Of a DNA stretch of 64,000 nucleotides, positions 54,592 through 63,064 are shown piece after piece. Positions within the stretch are counted from its first letter, which is position 1; each line of letters begins with the position of its first letter. The notes below the pieces were generated by a model. It was given only the letters and a program-made list of their open reading frames with translations. It made no database searches and was not told where the DNA came from. The position numbers were made by a program, and so were the translations under genes. The DNA is from Tardibacter sp963781025 (GTDB taxonomy: Bacteria; Pseudomonadota; Alphaproteobacteria; Sphingomonadales; Sphingomonadaceae), in NCBI GenBank assembly GCA_963781025.1, contig CAWADU010000003.1, positions 1,674,001 through 1,738,000 on the forward strand, written 5' to 3'.

Positions 54592-54611
54592 CGCGCCCTC
54601 AATGCCAAGGT

Positions 54612-54634
54612 GCGGCTCTTTCCGCTAGAGCCGC
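54612..54634. promoter_or_regulatory. Hairpin in the pabB leader
   Basis: Perfect 7-bp arms GCGGCTC (54612-54618) and GAGCCGC (54628-54634) with a 9-base loop, 21 bases upstream of the pabB start. It could influence pabB expression or end transcription from upstream; no T-run supports the latter. Confidence 0.4.
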
Positions 54635-54799
54635 GCTCCACATATTCGGGGCAGCGATGGCGAGAGGAAGGAGAGGACCGCCAAAGGCTGGGTTGGTCAA
54701 AAAACCACTGCTCGTTTCCACAGACAATGCCGCGCAATCCACCTCCGGGATCACGCGGCACGTCTTTGCGGTTATTGCGGCGCTGGCCCGGCTTTGGGA

Positions 54800-56338
54800 T
54801 CAGTCGTTGACTTGCCGACGGAAAAAGCGCGGAATTTCGATATTGTCCGCGCCGGGGCGTTGCTCGGGCGCGGGTTCCGGCGCGGCGGGTGCAACGCCCG
54901 CCTCATTCGCCTTGGGTGCGCCGCGGCTGATGTTCATCATCCGTTCGAACAAGGTAAGCGGGCGATCCGCCTCGAGCACCGGGTCGGAGGGACGCGCCGG
55001 CGACGGGGCGATCCAGTCCCGTTCGATCGGATCGGGCTGCTGGGGTTCACTGCGCAGCGGCATGACCGATGCACTGGCGGTCTCGGGCTGTTCGACGGGG
55101 TCTGCCGCCGCTTCCACTTCCGGCTCGACGATGCTCGCCTCTTCCAGATTCAGCTCGTCTTCCACTGGTTCGGCGGCGGCTTCGGCCACCGGAGCAGCGT
55201 CAACAACGGCGACGGGCTCCGGCGCAGGCGGCGGCGGAGACGCGGCTTCCACCTTGGCGGGCGCCGGTGTCGGCGACCATGTGCGCGAGTTGCCCAGGCC
55301 GCCACCAATCGGCGTCGCTGAAAATCCGCCAAAGCGGCTGCCCTGCGCCTGAGGCGGCGCCTCTTCGACGGCGCGGGCGTCAATGCCTGTTGCCACGACC
55401 GACACGCGCATCTTGCCGTCCAGGTCGGGGTTGAAAGCCGATCCGACGATAATGTTGGCGTCGGGATCGACCATCTCGCGGATATGGTTCGCAGCCTCGT
55501 CGACCTCCATAAGCCGCAGATCATCGCCACCGGTGATGTTGATGATCACGCCCTTCGCACCGCGCATCGACACTTCGTCGAGTAGCGGATTGGCGATCGC
55601 CTTTTCAGCCGCTTCGATCGCACGGCGATCACCCTCGGCCTCGCCCGTGCCCATCATCGCCTTGCCCATTTCGGACATCACGGTGCGGATGTCGGCAAAG
55701 TCGAGGTTGATGAGACCGGGCATCACCATCAGGTCGGTGATGCCGCGCACGCCCTGGTGCAGCACCTGGTCGGCCATCGCGAACGCTTCCTTGAAGGTCG
55801 TGTTGGCGTTGGCGATCAGGAACAGGTTCTGGTTCGGAATGATGATTAGCGTGTCGACGTGCTTCTGCAGTTCGACGATGCCTTCCTCTGCCGACCGCAT
55901 CCGGCGCTGGCCTTCGAAGCTGAACGGCTTGGTGACCACGCCGACGGTCAGAATGCCGCGCTCGCGTGCCGCCTTGGCGACGACGGGGGCCGCACCGGTG
56001 CCCGTCCCGCCGCCCATGCCGGCGGTGATGAAGCACATGTGCGCCCCATCGAGCGCGGCTTCCAGCTGGTCCATGGTTTCTTCGGCCGCGGCGCGTCCGA
56101 TCTCGGGCCGCGAGCCAGCGCCAAGGCCCTGGGTTATCTTGAGGCCAAGCTGGATCCGCGTTTCGGCGGGGTTGAGCGCCAGCGCTTGCGCATCCGTGTT
56201 CGCGACCACGAAATCGACGCCCTGAAGCCCCGACTGGATCATGTTGTCGACCGCGTTTCCACCTGCGCCGCCAACACCGATAACGGTGATCCGCGGCTTC
56301 AATTCCGTGAGTTCCGGTCGAACCAGCTCAAGGCTCAT
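54800..56338 (-). CDS. ftsZ: FtsZ, cell-division GTPase
   Basis: Tubulin homologue that forms the division ring, 512 residues. GVGGAGGNAVDNMI is at 21-34, the tubulin signature GGGTGTG at 109-115, and the T7 loop has NLDFADIRTVM. The globular part ends near 330; a 160-residue Ala/Pro/Glu-rich linker follows, longer than in enterics but usual in alphaproteobacteria, then the C-terminal peptide IEIPRFFRRQVND that binds FtsA. The start ATG 56338 has AAGGGAG upstream. About 110 bp with a hairpin separate it from ftsA. Confidence 0.97.
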   Translation of the reverse strand: MSLELVRPELTELKPRITVIGVGGAGGNAVDNMIQSGLQGVDFVVANTDAQALALNPAETRIQLGLKITQGLGAGSRPEIGRAAAEETMDQLEAALDGAHMCFITAGMGGGTGTGAAPVVAKAARERGILTVGVVTKPFSFEGQRRMRSAEEGIVELQKHVDTLIIIPNQNLFLIANANTTFKEAFAMADQVLHQGVRGITDLMVMPGLINLDFADIRTVMSEMGKAMMGTGEAEGDRRAIEAAEKAIANPLLDEVSMRGAKGVIINITGGDDLRLMEVDEAANHIREMVDPDANIIVGSAFNPDLDGKMRVSVVATGIDARAVEEAPPQAQGSRFGGFSATPIGGGLGNSRTWSPTPAPAKVEAASPPPPAPEPVAVVDAAPVAEAAAEPVEDELNLEEASIVEPEVEAAADPVEQPETASASVMPLRSEPQQPDPIERDWIAPSPARPSDPVLEADRPLTLFERMMNISRGAPKANEAGVAPAAPEPAPEQRPGADNIEIPRFFRRQVND

Positions 56339-56361
56339 GATTAGCTCCCTTGCCCCCATAT

Positions 56362-56381
56362 CTTGCGGCTTTCGACGCAAG
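56362..56381. promoter_or_regulatory. Short hairpin in the ftsA-ftsZ gap
   Basis: Arms CTTGCG (56362-56367) and CGCAAG (56376-56381) with an 8-base loop, 24 bases upstream of the ftsZ start. It may tune ftsZ relative to ftsA; the evidence is structural only. Confidence 0.35.
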
Positions 56382-56448
56382 CACTACACTATCTAAACCC
56401 AAAGGGATTTACGGGGGAATCCCGAAAATAGCAATTTGTGCATTTTTT

Positions 56449-57702
56449 CTAGCCGTTATTTCGAAATACCTGGACCAGTCGTGTCAAAAGCGAGTTGTTT
56501 GCAGGTTTGAACGTGGACACTTCGTGCATGCCGGTGATGTCGACATTGTCGGACCCGGCGAATATCGCGAGCCCGGCCAGTGTCGAAAAGGCCGCGGTCG
56601 ACTGCGCGTCGGGCATGCCGACCAGCCCGCGCGGCCGCCCGACCCGAACCGACCGGCCCAGCACGCCTTGGGCGAAGTCGGCGATGCCCTTCAGCTCCGC
56701 GCCGCCCCCGCACAGCACCACTTGCCTGCCGCCGGGCCCGGTGAATCCCATGTCCGTCAGGCGCGCGCCTATATCGCCAAGCAGCAGGTCCAGCCGCTGC
56801 CTGATGACCGAAATCAGCTGCGAACGGGTCACGCGCCCGGGCTCTGCTCCATCGTCTTCCGACAGCGGCATGATCTCGATCATTTCGTGGTTGTCGCGCG
56901 GGCTGTTGGTGGCGGAACCATAGAAGCACTTCAGCCGCTCGGCATGTTCGCGGCGGGTTGAAAAGGCGGCCGCGATATCGTCGGTGATGTCGGTGGCGCC
57001 GATCGGCAGCGAGGACAGCCCGACCAGCATGCCGCGCGCGTAGACGGCGACATTGGTGACGCCCGCCCCCAGTTCCACCAGAGCGACGCCCAGCTCCCGT
57101 TCTTCGGAAGCAAGGCAGGCAAGGCCGCTGGCGACGGGCGACGCGACGATTTTTTCGACACCCATGTGCGCCTGCCTGACGGACAGGTCCAGATTGCGGA
57201 TCGGCGGCGTGTCGGCGGTGATCACATGGATATCGACGCCCAGCCGGTTCGCGTGGAAACCCAGCGGGTTCATGACGCCCTGAAGCCCGTCCAGCGTGTA
57301 AAGCGCCGGCTGCGCATGCAGGATGGTTCGATTGCCGGGATCGAGGTTGCGCTTGCCTTCGGACAGAACCAGATCGATGTCGGCCTGTTCGATGCGATGT
57401 CCGGCGATATCGACATCGACAGTCGCTATGTCGCTGTCCAGGCCACCCGCCGAAAAGCTGACGAACGCACTCTCGGCATTCACCTGCGCATTGCGCTCCG
57501 CCTGGTCGACCGCCTGGCGGATCGCCAGTTCGGTCTTTTCCATGTCGGCTACATATCCGCGCTTGACGCCCTGGCACGCCCGCTGGCCGGTGCCAAGCAC
57601 CCGCGTGTCCCCCTCGGGCGAAATGAGGGCAATCAGCGCGCAGACCTTCGACGAGCCCACGTCGAGCGCTGCTATCACCTTGTCGCTGCCCTGCCTTACC
57701 AT
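56449..57702 (-). CDS. ftsA: FtsA, actin-like division protein
   Basis: Membrane-tethering partner of FtsZ, about 417 residues. KVIAALDVGSSKVCALIALI is the phosphate-1 loop, ALVELGAGVTNVAVYARG the phosphate-2 loop, and VVLCGGGAELKGIADFA the adenosine motif. The C-terminal stretch NNSLLTRLVQVFRNNG is an amphipathic membrane-targeting helix. A longer frame overlaps ftsQ, but ATG 57702 begins the conserved fold and leaves a 61-bp gap. Confidence 0.95.
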   Translation of the reverse strand: MVRQGSDKVIAALDVGSSKVCALIALISPEGDTRVLGTGQRACQGVKRGYVADMEKTELAIRQAVDQAERNAQVNAESAFVSFSAGGLDSDIATVDVDIAGHRIEQADIDLVLSEGKRNLDPGNRTILHAQPALYTLDGLQGVMNPLGFHANRLGVDIHVITADTPPIRNLDLSVRQAHMGVEKIVASPVASGLACLASEERELGVALVELGAGVTNVAVYARGMLVGLSSLPIGATDITDDIAAAFSTRREHAERLKCFYGSATNSPRDNHEMIEIMPLSEDDGAEPGRVTRSQLISVIRQRLDLLLGDIGARLTDMGFTGPGGRQVVLCGGGAELKGIADFAQGVLGRSVRVGRPRGLVGMPDAQSTAAFSTLAGLAIFAGSDNVDITGMHEVSTFKPANNSLLTRLVQVFRNNG

Positions 57703-57763
57703 CCCGACTTCATTCCCCCAACCGATGCAATCCGCGTTCAATATCAACAAGCGCCATTCGTCC

Positions 57764-58672
57764 TCAGATAGGCATGGCATTGGCGGACGGCAGCGAGGGC
57801 GCAGCCTCCGTCCCCGGCTCCTTCGTCACGCGAACGACCATCTTGTCCGGCAAGCGCATATCGAAACGGACAAATCCCCGCTTCAGCAATCCCTGCGTGC
57901 CATCAAGCTGGGCAAACAGCTTCAGCGCGCGGACCGCCGCCTTGTCTCCTTCGGGCAAGGCAAGCGTCTCGCCGGAACGGAACCGAATGTCCCAGCGCCG
58001 GCCGCCGATCCAGACCGCGTCCGACATTTCCGCCTTGAGCGCGGGCGCTGCGTCAAGCAGCGTCATCAGCGCGGCGGTTTGAAGATTGGCTTCAGGGCCG
58101 ACGATCAACGGCAGATCGGGCCAATCGTCGGGATTGACCGGTTGCAGCACCACACCGCCGCCATCGACGAGCTTCACCACGCCTTGATTCTGCCACAGCG
58201 CCGATGGCGCCCGCTCCACGACATGGATGGCGATCGTGTCCGGAAGGCGGCGCGAAACGCTGGCGTCCGCCACCCAGGGCTGGGTGAGCAAGCGTTCGCG
58301 TATAAGGTCAAGATCGACCAGCGGCATCGCATTCGACGGCTGGTCCAGCGCGGCGGCGTAAACGGGAAGCCGCGCCATGCGTTGCACCCCCGTCACATCG
58401 ATCTGACGGACGGCAAAACCACCGCGCCCCAGCGCCTCGCCCATCTCCCAGGCGAGTTGCTGCGGCAAGCCCATCAGCCAGATGGTGGCAACGGCGGCGA
58501 TCAGGATCAGCGCACCAAGCCCCCATTGGACCGTGCGGCGGACGAAGTCGGCGGCGAGCGGCCCCTGGTTTCCCCCGTAACCACCGGCGCCCCGTGGCTG
58601 CGCGGAAGATCTGCGTCTGGGGGCCGTTGATCTTGGCCTGGACCCGCGCCGGAGCGCCAGAGTTTCACTCAT
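57764..58672 (-). CDS. ftsQ: FtsQ, division septum assembly protein
   Basis: A bitopic periplasmic division protein, 302 residues. The Arg-rich cytoplasmic part (1-45) is followed by one membrane helix (WGLGALILIAAVATIWLMGL) and a POTRA domain (GRGGFAVRQIDVTGVQRMAR), then the FtsQ beta domain (LTQPWVADASVSRRLPDTIA). The start overlaps the ddl stop (ATGA). Confidence 0.95.
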   Translation of the reverse strand: MSETLALRRGSRPRSTAPRRRSSAQPRGAGGYGGNQGPLAADFVRRTVQWGLGALILIAAVATIWLMGLPQQLAWEMGEALGRGGFAVRQIDVTGVQRMARLPVYAAALDQPSNAMPLVDLDLIRERLLTQPWVADASVSRRLPDTIAIHVVERAPSALWQNQGVVKLVDGGGVVLQPVNPDDWPDLPLIVGPEANLQTAALMTLLDAAPALKAEMSDAVWIGGRRWDIRFRSGETLALPEGDKAAVRALKLFAQLDGTQGLLKRGFVRFDMRLPDKMVVRVTKEPGTEAAPSLPSANAMPI

Positions 58673-59589
58673 AGGGCCGCCTCCACAATCCGTCCCACCA
58701 GCTCCTCATAGCCGATGCCGCGATATTTTGCCTGTTCAGGGACAAGGCTGAGAGGCGTCATGCCCGGCTGCGTGTTGACCTCCAGGAAATACAATCCATC
58801 GACGCCGAGCCGGTCATCCCAGCGAAAATCGGAGCGCGAGCAGCCTTTGCAGCCCAGCGCCTGGTGCGCGGTCAGCGCCATTTCCATTGCAGCCTTGGCG
58901 ACATCGGCGGGAATTTCGGCGGGGCAGACATGGGTGGTGAGCCCATCGGTATATTTCGCGTCATAATCATAAAAGCCGCGCGTCGGTTTCAGCTCGGTCA
59001 CGGCCAGCGCCTCGTCGCCCAGCACGGCGACGGTCAGCTCGCGGCCGGGAATGAAGGGCTCTGCCAGCAAATGATCGAAATGCTGCCACGGTCCTTCGAC
59101 GTCGCGGCCGATGGGAGAGCCGTAATTGCCGCTTTCGGTGACGATGGCGACGCCAACCGACGACCCTTCATTGACCGGCTTCAGCACATAGGGGCGGGGC
59201 AGCGGATCGCGCTCATGGACGCTTGCCGACGACACGACCATGCCGCCCGGCACGCGCACGCCCTTGTCCGCGAGCAGCGTCTTGGTGAGCTGCTTGTCAA
59301 TGGCGAGCACCGACGTCGCGAGGCCCGAATGCGTGTATTTCAGCCCCATCAGGTCAAGCAGGCCCTGTACGGTGCCGTCCTCGCCCGGCGTGCCGTGGAG
59401 CGCGTTGAACACGACATCCGGCGCTGCCTCGGCGAGACGCTGCGCCACGTCGCGTCCCATGTCGATCCGGGTAACCCGATGACCGAGCCTTTCGAGCGCA
59501 TCGGCAATCCCGTCGCCCGACACCAGCGACACCTCGCGCTCGGCCGACCAACCGCCCATCAGGACAACGATGTGAAGGGGGGTGGTCAC
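58669..59589 (-). CDS. ddl: D-alanine--D-alanine ligase
   Basis: An ATP-grasp enzyme that makes the D-Ala-D-Ala dipeptide of peptidoglycan, 306 residues. LMGGWSAEREVSLVSG, HGTPGEDGTVQGLLDLMG, KPVNEGSSVGV and EVNTQPGMTPLSLVPEQA are the substrate and ATP motifs. The Tyr/Phe switch region reads TRGFYDYDAKYTDG. GTG 59589 overlaps the murB stop (GTGA), so a non-ATG start is preferred over the upstream frame. Confidence 0.95.
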   Translation of the reverse strand: MTTPLHIVVLMGGWSAEREVSLVSGDGIADALERLGHRVTRIDMGRDVAQRLAEAAPDVVFNALHGTPGEDGTVQGLLDLMGLKYTHSGLATSVLAIDKQLTKTLLADKGVRVPGGMVVSSASVHERDPLPRPYVLKPVNEGSSVGVAIVTESGNYGSPIGRDVEGPWQHFDHLLAEPFIPGRELTVAVLGDEALAVTELKPTRGFYDYDAKYTDGLTTHVCPAEIPADVAKAAMEMALTAHQALGCKGCSRSDFRWDDRLGVDGLYFLEVNTQPGMTPLSLVPEQAKYRGIGYEELVGRIVEAAL

Positions 59590-60503
59590 TTTCTCACTCC
59601 TACGCGCGCGATTTCCCATTGCAGGTCGACGCCCGACGCCGCCTTGACCCGCGCCCGCACCTCGTCGCCCAGGTCCTCGATGTCGGCCGAAGTGGCGCCG
59701 CCGAGGTTCAGCAGGAAATTACAGTGCTTTTCGGATACCTGCGCGGCGCCCCGCCTGAGGCCCCGGCATCCCGCCGCATCGACAAGTTGCCAAGCCTTGT
59801 GGCCGTCCGGATTCTTGAAGGTGGAACCGCCGGTGCGCGACCGGAGCGGCTGGCTCGCCTCCCGTTCGGCTGCGATCCGGTCCATCTCCGCGCCAATGGT
59901 GGCCGGGTCGCCTGGAACGCCCCGAAACACGGCTTCCGTCACCACCGCGCCGTCCGGCAGATCGGAATGGCGATAGCTGTATGCCAGGCGGTCGAGCGGC
60001 CATGTCTCGACCTTTCCGTCCCGCGTCACCAGCGTGCATTCGACCAATATGTCGGCGCTTTCGCGGCCATAGGCGCCCGCGTTCATCTTTACCGCGCCGC
60101 CCGCCGTGCCGGGAATGCCGCGCAGGAATTCAAGCCCCGCTATCCCGGCATCGCGCGCAACCGAAGCGATGGTGATGCCCATCGCCGCCGCCCCCGCGCG
60201 AATGTGGTTGCCGGGCTCGACCGCAACCTTGGCGAACGCCTTGGGCAGGCGGATGACCACGCCGGGCACGCCGCCATCGCGTACGATCAGGTTCGATCCG
60301 ACGCCGACCGGCAGCACCGGCACTTCGGGTGGCAGCGCCGCCAGAAATCGCGCGAGGTCATCGACGTCTTTTGGCCGCACCAGCCATTCGGCGGGTCCGC
60401 CGGTGCGGAACCAGATGAAATCGGCAAGCGAGCCCTTATGCTCCACCGAGCCTGCGAGCGGCGGAAGCAAGGCGTGCTGGACATGGGCTGACACAGCGCT
60501 CAT
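59586..60503 (-). CDS. murB: MurB, UDP-N-acetylenolpyruvoylglucosamine reductase
   Basis: FAD enzyme that forms UDP-MurNAc, about 305 residues. WFRTGGPAEWLVRPKDVDD, VGSNLIVRDGGVPGVVIRL, GIPGTAGGAVKMNAGAYG and the catalytic region RTGGSTFKNPDGHKAW are present, with SEKHCNFLLNLG near the end (type I MurB). ATG 60503 overlaps the murC stop. Confidence 0.96.
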   Translation of the reverse strand: MSAVSAHVQHALLPPLAGSVEHKGSLADFIWFRTGGPAEWLVRPKDVDDLARFLAALPPEVPVLPVGVGSNLIVRDGGVPGVVIRLPKAFAKVAVEPGNHIRAGAAAMGITIASVARDAGIAGLEFLRGIPGTAGGAVKMNAGAYGRESADILVECTLVTRDGKVETWPLDRLAYSYRHSDLPDGAVVTEAVFRGVPGDPATIGAEMDRIAAEREASQPLRSRTGGSTFKNPDGHKAWQLVDAAGCRGLRRGAAQVSEKHCNFLLNLGGATSADIEDLGDEVRARVKAASGVDLQWEIARVGVRK

Positions 60504-61918
60504 CCACCCGCCGCCTTCCGCTTGTCCGTCACCGCGTCGGCAAGTCCGGCTGCCCATTTGGTGATGTCGCCAGCACCCAGGCAAATCACCATGTCGCCCG
60601 GCTGTATCGTTGCGGCAAGCTGGCCGGTCAGATCGTCCGGCCCCTGCGTTTCCAGCGCCGCACGATGGCCGCGCCGCTTGAGACCCGAAACCAGCGCCGC
60701 GGCATCCACCCCGTCGATCGGCGCTTCGCCCGCCGGATAGACCGGCGTGACGTACACCACATCGGCGTCGTTGAAGGCCGACTGGAACTCATCCATCAGG
60801 TCGCGCAGACGGGTAAAGCGGTGGGGCTGGACAACCGCGATGACCCGGCCCGCCGTCCCTTCGCGCGCGGCGGCGAGCACGGCGCGGATCTCGACCGGAT
60901 GATGGGCGTAATCGTCGATCACCGTCACGCCATCCGTTTCACCGACTTTGGTGAAGCGGCGCTTGACCCCGCCGAACCGCGCGAACCCGTCGCGGATGGC
61001 ATCGTCGCCGATGCCCAGCTCGATCGCCACGGCCACCGCCGCCAGCGCATTCTGCACATTGTGCCGTCCCGGCATCGGCAGCATCAGCCCGGCAATGGTT
61101 CTTGCATCGCCTGCCCGATCGCGGACCGTCACATCGAAACGATTGCCGCCCGGCACCGGCGTGACGTTGTCGCCGCGAATGTCGGCCTGCGCGGAAAAAC
61201 CATAGGTCAGCACCCGCCGGTCGCGAATGCGGGGAATGATCGCCTGCACCTCGGGATGGTCAAGGCACAGCACGGCGGCGCCATAGAAAGGCACGTTCTC
61301 GACGAATTCGACAAAGGCGTTCTTGACCTTCTCGAAGTCGCCATAATGGTCCAGGTGTTCGGGGTCGATGTTGGTGACGACGGCGATGGTGCCGTCCAGC
61401 CGCAGGAAAGAACCGTCGCTCTCGTCGGCTTCCACCACCATCCATTCGCCTTCGCCCAGCCGGGCGTTCGAACCATAGCTGTTGATGATGCCGCCGTTGA
61501 TGACGGTGGGGTCCAGGTGCCCCGCATCGAGGAGCGCCGCCACCATGGAGGTCGTCGTCGTCTTGCCATGGGTGCCTGCGATGGCGACCGTCGATTTGAG
61601 GCGCATCAGCTCGGCGAGCATTTCGGCGCGCCGGACCACGGGGATGCGCTTTTCCAGCGCCAGCTCAACTTCCGGATTGCCGCGCGTGATGGCCGTCGAT
61701 GTGACAACGACCGCCGCATCGCCAAGGTTTTCCGCCTTGTGTCCGACCATCACGTTGATGCCGCGCTTCCTCAGGCCCGCGATCACATAGCCTTCGGCGA
61801 TGTCCGACCCCTGCACCTTATAGCCAAGGTTGTGCATCACCTCGGCGATGCCCGACATGCCGATGCCGCCGATGCCGATGAAATGGATGGTGCCGATATC
61901 GCGGCTGACGCCCTTCAT
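60500..61918 (-). CDS. murC: MurC, UDP-N-acetylmuramate--L-alanine ligase
   Basis: Mur-family ligase, 472 residues. An N-terminal Rossmann domain (HFIGIGGIGMSGIAEVMHNL) binds UMN, the P-loop is GTHGKTTTT at 115-123, and VEADESDGSFLRL follows. DDYAHHPVEIRAVLAAAREG marks the C-terminal domain. It starts 3 bp after the murG stop. Confidence 0.97.
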   Translation of the reverse strand: MKGVSRDIGTIHFIGIGGIGMSGIAEVMHNLGYKVQGSDIAEGYVIAGLRKRGINVMVGHKAENLGDAAVVVTSTAITRGNPEVELALEKRIPVVRRAEMLAELMRLKSTVAIAGTHGKTTTTSMVAALLDAGHLDPTVINGGIINSYGSNARLGEGEWMVVEADESDGSFLRLDGTIAVVTNIDPEHLDHYGDFEKVKNAFVEFVENVPFYGAAVLCLDHPEVQAIIPRIRDRRVLTYGFSAQADIRGDNVTPVPGGNRFDVTVRDRAGDARTIAGLMLPMPGRHNVQNALAAVAVAIELGIGDDAIRDGFARFGGVKRRFTKVGETDGVTVIDDYAHHPVEIRAVLAAAREGTAGRVIAVVQPHRFTRLRDLMDEFQSAFNDADVVYVTPVYPAGEAPIDGVDAAALVSGLKRRGHRAALETQGPDDLTGQLAATIQPGDMVICLGAGDITKWAAGLADAVTDKRKAAGG

Positions 61919-61921
61919 CGC

Positions 61922-63064
61922 TCAGACTCTCTCATATTCTCTGGCTTCCCGCTCGACGCCCGCGCGGGAATAACCAAGGTCCTCGACCATATCCGCAAGC
62001 CGTTCCGCCGCATCGGGCCAGCCCGCGGACCGCGCCCTTGCCGCCGCGTTTCCCAATGCGCGCGGCTCAAGCCCCAGCTTCTGCATCTGCTTGGCAAGCT
62101 CGACCGAGGTGAAGCGGTTTTGCGGAATCATCCGCGCGCCGCCCGCATCGACGATCTCGCGCGCGTTGCTCGTCTGGTGATCGTCTGTCGCGGCCGCGAA
62201 CGGGATCAGGATCGCGGGCCGCCCCGCTGTCGTCAATTCGGCGACGGTCGATGCGCCCGATCGAGCGATAACCAGATGCGTCCATGCAAGCCGCTGCGGC
62301 AGATCTTCGAGATAGGTCGCGCATTCGGCCGGTATGCCGAGCCGCGCATAGGTTTCGCGCACCCGCTCGATATCCTCGGGTCGGCACTGCTGCGTCACCT
62401 GCAAACGCGTGCGGAAATTGGGCGGCAACATGCCGAGGCCCTCCGGCACCACATCTGAAAGAATGGTCGCGCCCTGGCTGCCGCCCACCACCAGCACCCG
62501 GAACAGGCCATCCTCGCTGAGCGCCGGATAGGGCAGGTCCCTCAACGCGCGCACCTCGGCCCGCACCGGATTGCCGACCAGCATCGTCTTTTCCCGGTGG
62601 CGGCGGGACAGCCGGCGCACATTCGTATAGGCGGTCGCGATCACATCGACCTTGCCCGCGAGCAGCCGATTGACGCGCCCCAGCACCGAATTCTGTTCGT
62701 GGATGACCGTCGCGATCTTCATCTTCCGGGCGGCCAGCATGGCGGGCAGCACCGGATAGCCGCCGAATCCGACGGCAACCGCCGGGCGGAAACTCTCGTA
62801 CAGTCGCGTCGCCGCGGCCCGGCCCTCGCGGATCGTCTTCCACGCCTTTAGCCAGCCCAGCGGCCCGCCCGACAAGGTGCTGCTGGGGATGACATGGCGC
62901 GGGACGCCGTCGAACAGGCCTGGATATTTGAGGCCGCGCTCGTCCGTCACCAGCGCGACGTGGTGCCCCCGCGCGCGCAGGATCCGTCCCAGCACATCGG
63001 CCGGAACCATGTGGCCGCCGGTTCCCCCGGCTGCCAGGACAAAGTGAAGCGCGGTCGAACTCAT
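61922..63064 (-). CDS. murG: MurG, lipid II-forming GlcNAc transferase
   Basis: Peripheral GT-B glycosyltransferase that adds GlcNAc to lipid I, 380 residues. FVLAAGGTGGHMVPADVLG is the first G-loop, VGFGGYPVLPAMLAARK the second, and VIARSGASTVAELTTAGRPA the donor-binding motif. It overlaps the ftsW stop (ATGA). A longer open frame upstream covers ftsW in another frame and is not coding. Confidence 0.96.
   Translation of the reverse strand: MSSTALHFVLAAGGTGGHMVPADVLGRILRARGHHVALVTDERGLKYPGLFDGVPRHVIPSSTLSGGPLGWLKAWKTIREGRAAATRLYESFRPAVAVGFGGYPVLPAMLAARKMKIATVIHEQNSVLGRVNRLLAGKVDVIATAYTNVRRLSRRHREKTMLVGNPVRAEVRALRDLPYPALSEDGLFRVLVVGGSQGATILSDVVPEGLGMLPPNFRTRLQVTQQCRPEDIERVRETYARLGIPAECATYLEDLPQRLAWTHLVIARSGASTVAELTTAGRPAILIPFAAATDDHQTSNAREIVDAGGARMIPQNRFTSVELAKQMQKLGLEPRALGNAAARARSAGWPDAAERLADMVEDLGYSRAGVEREAREYERV

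Noticed and set aside
53356..54810. Plus-strand open frame of 484 codons opposite pabB
   Set aside because: Shadow of the pabB-pabC fusion; no start context and no motif.
57703..57780. Longer FtsA start overlapping ftsQ
   Set aside because: The extension has no similarity to FtsA, and the conserved fold begins a few residues after ATG 57702.
60665..62458. Long plus-strand open frame opposite murC and murG
   Set aside because: It is antisense to well-conserved peptidoglycan genes; composition is His/Arg/Asp-rich and unlike a folded protein.
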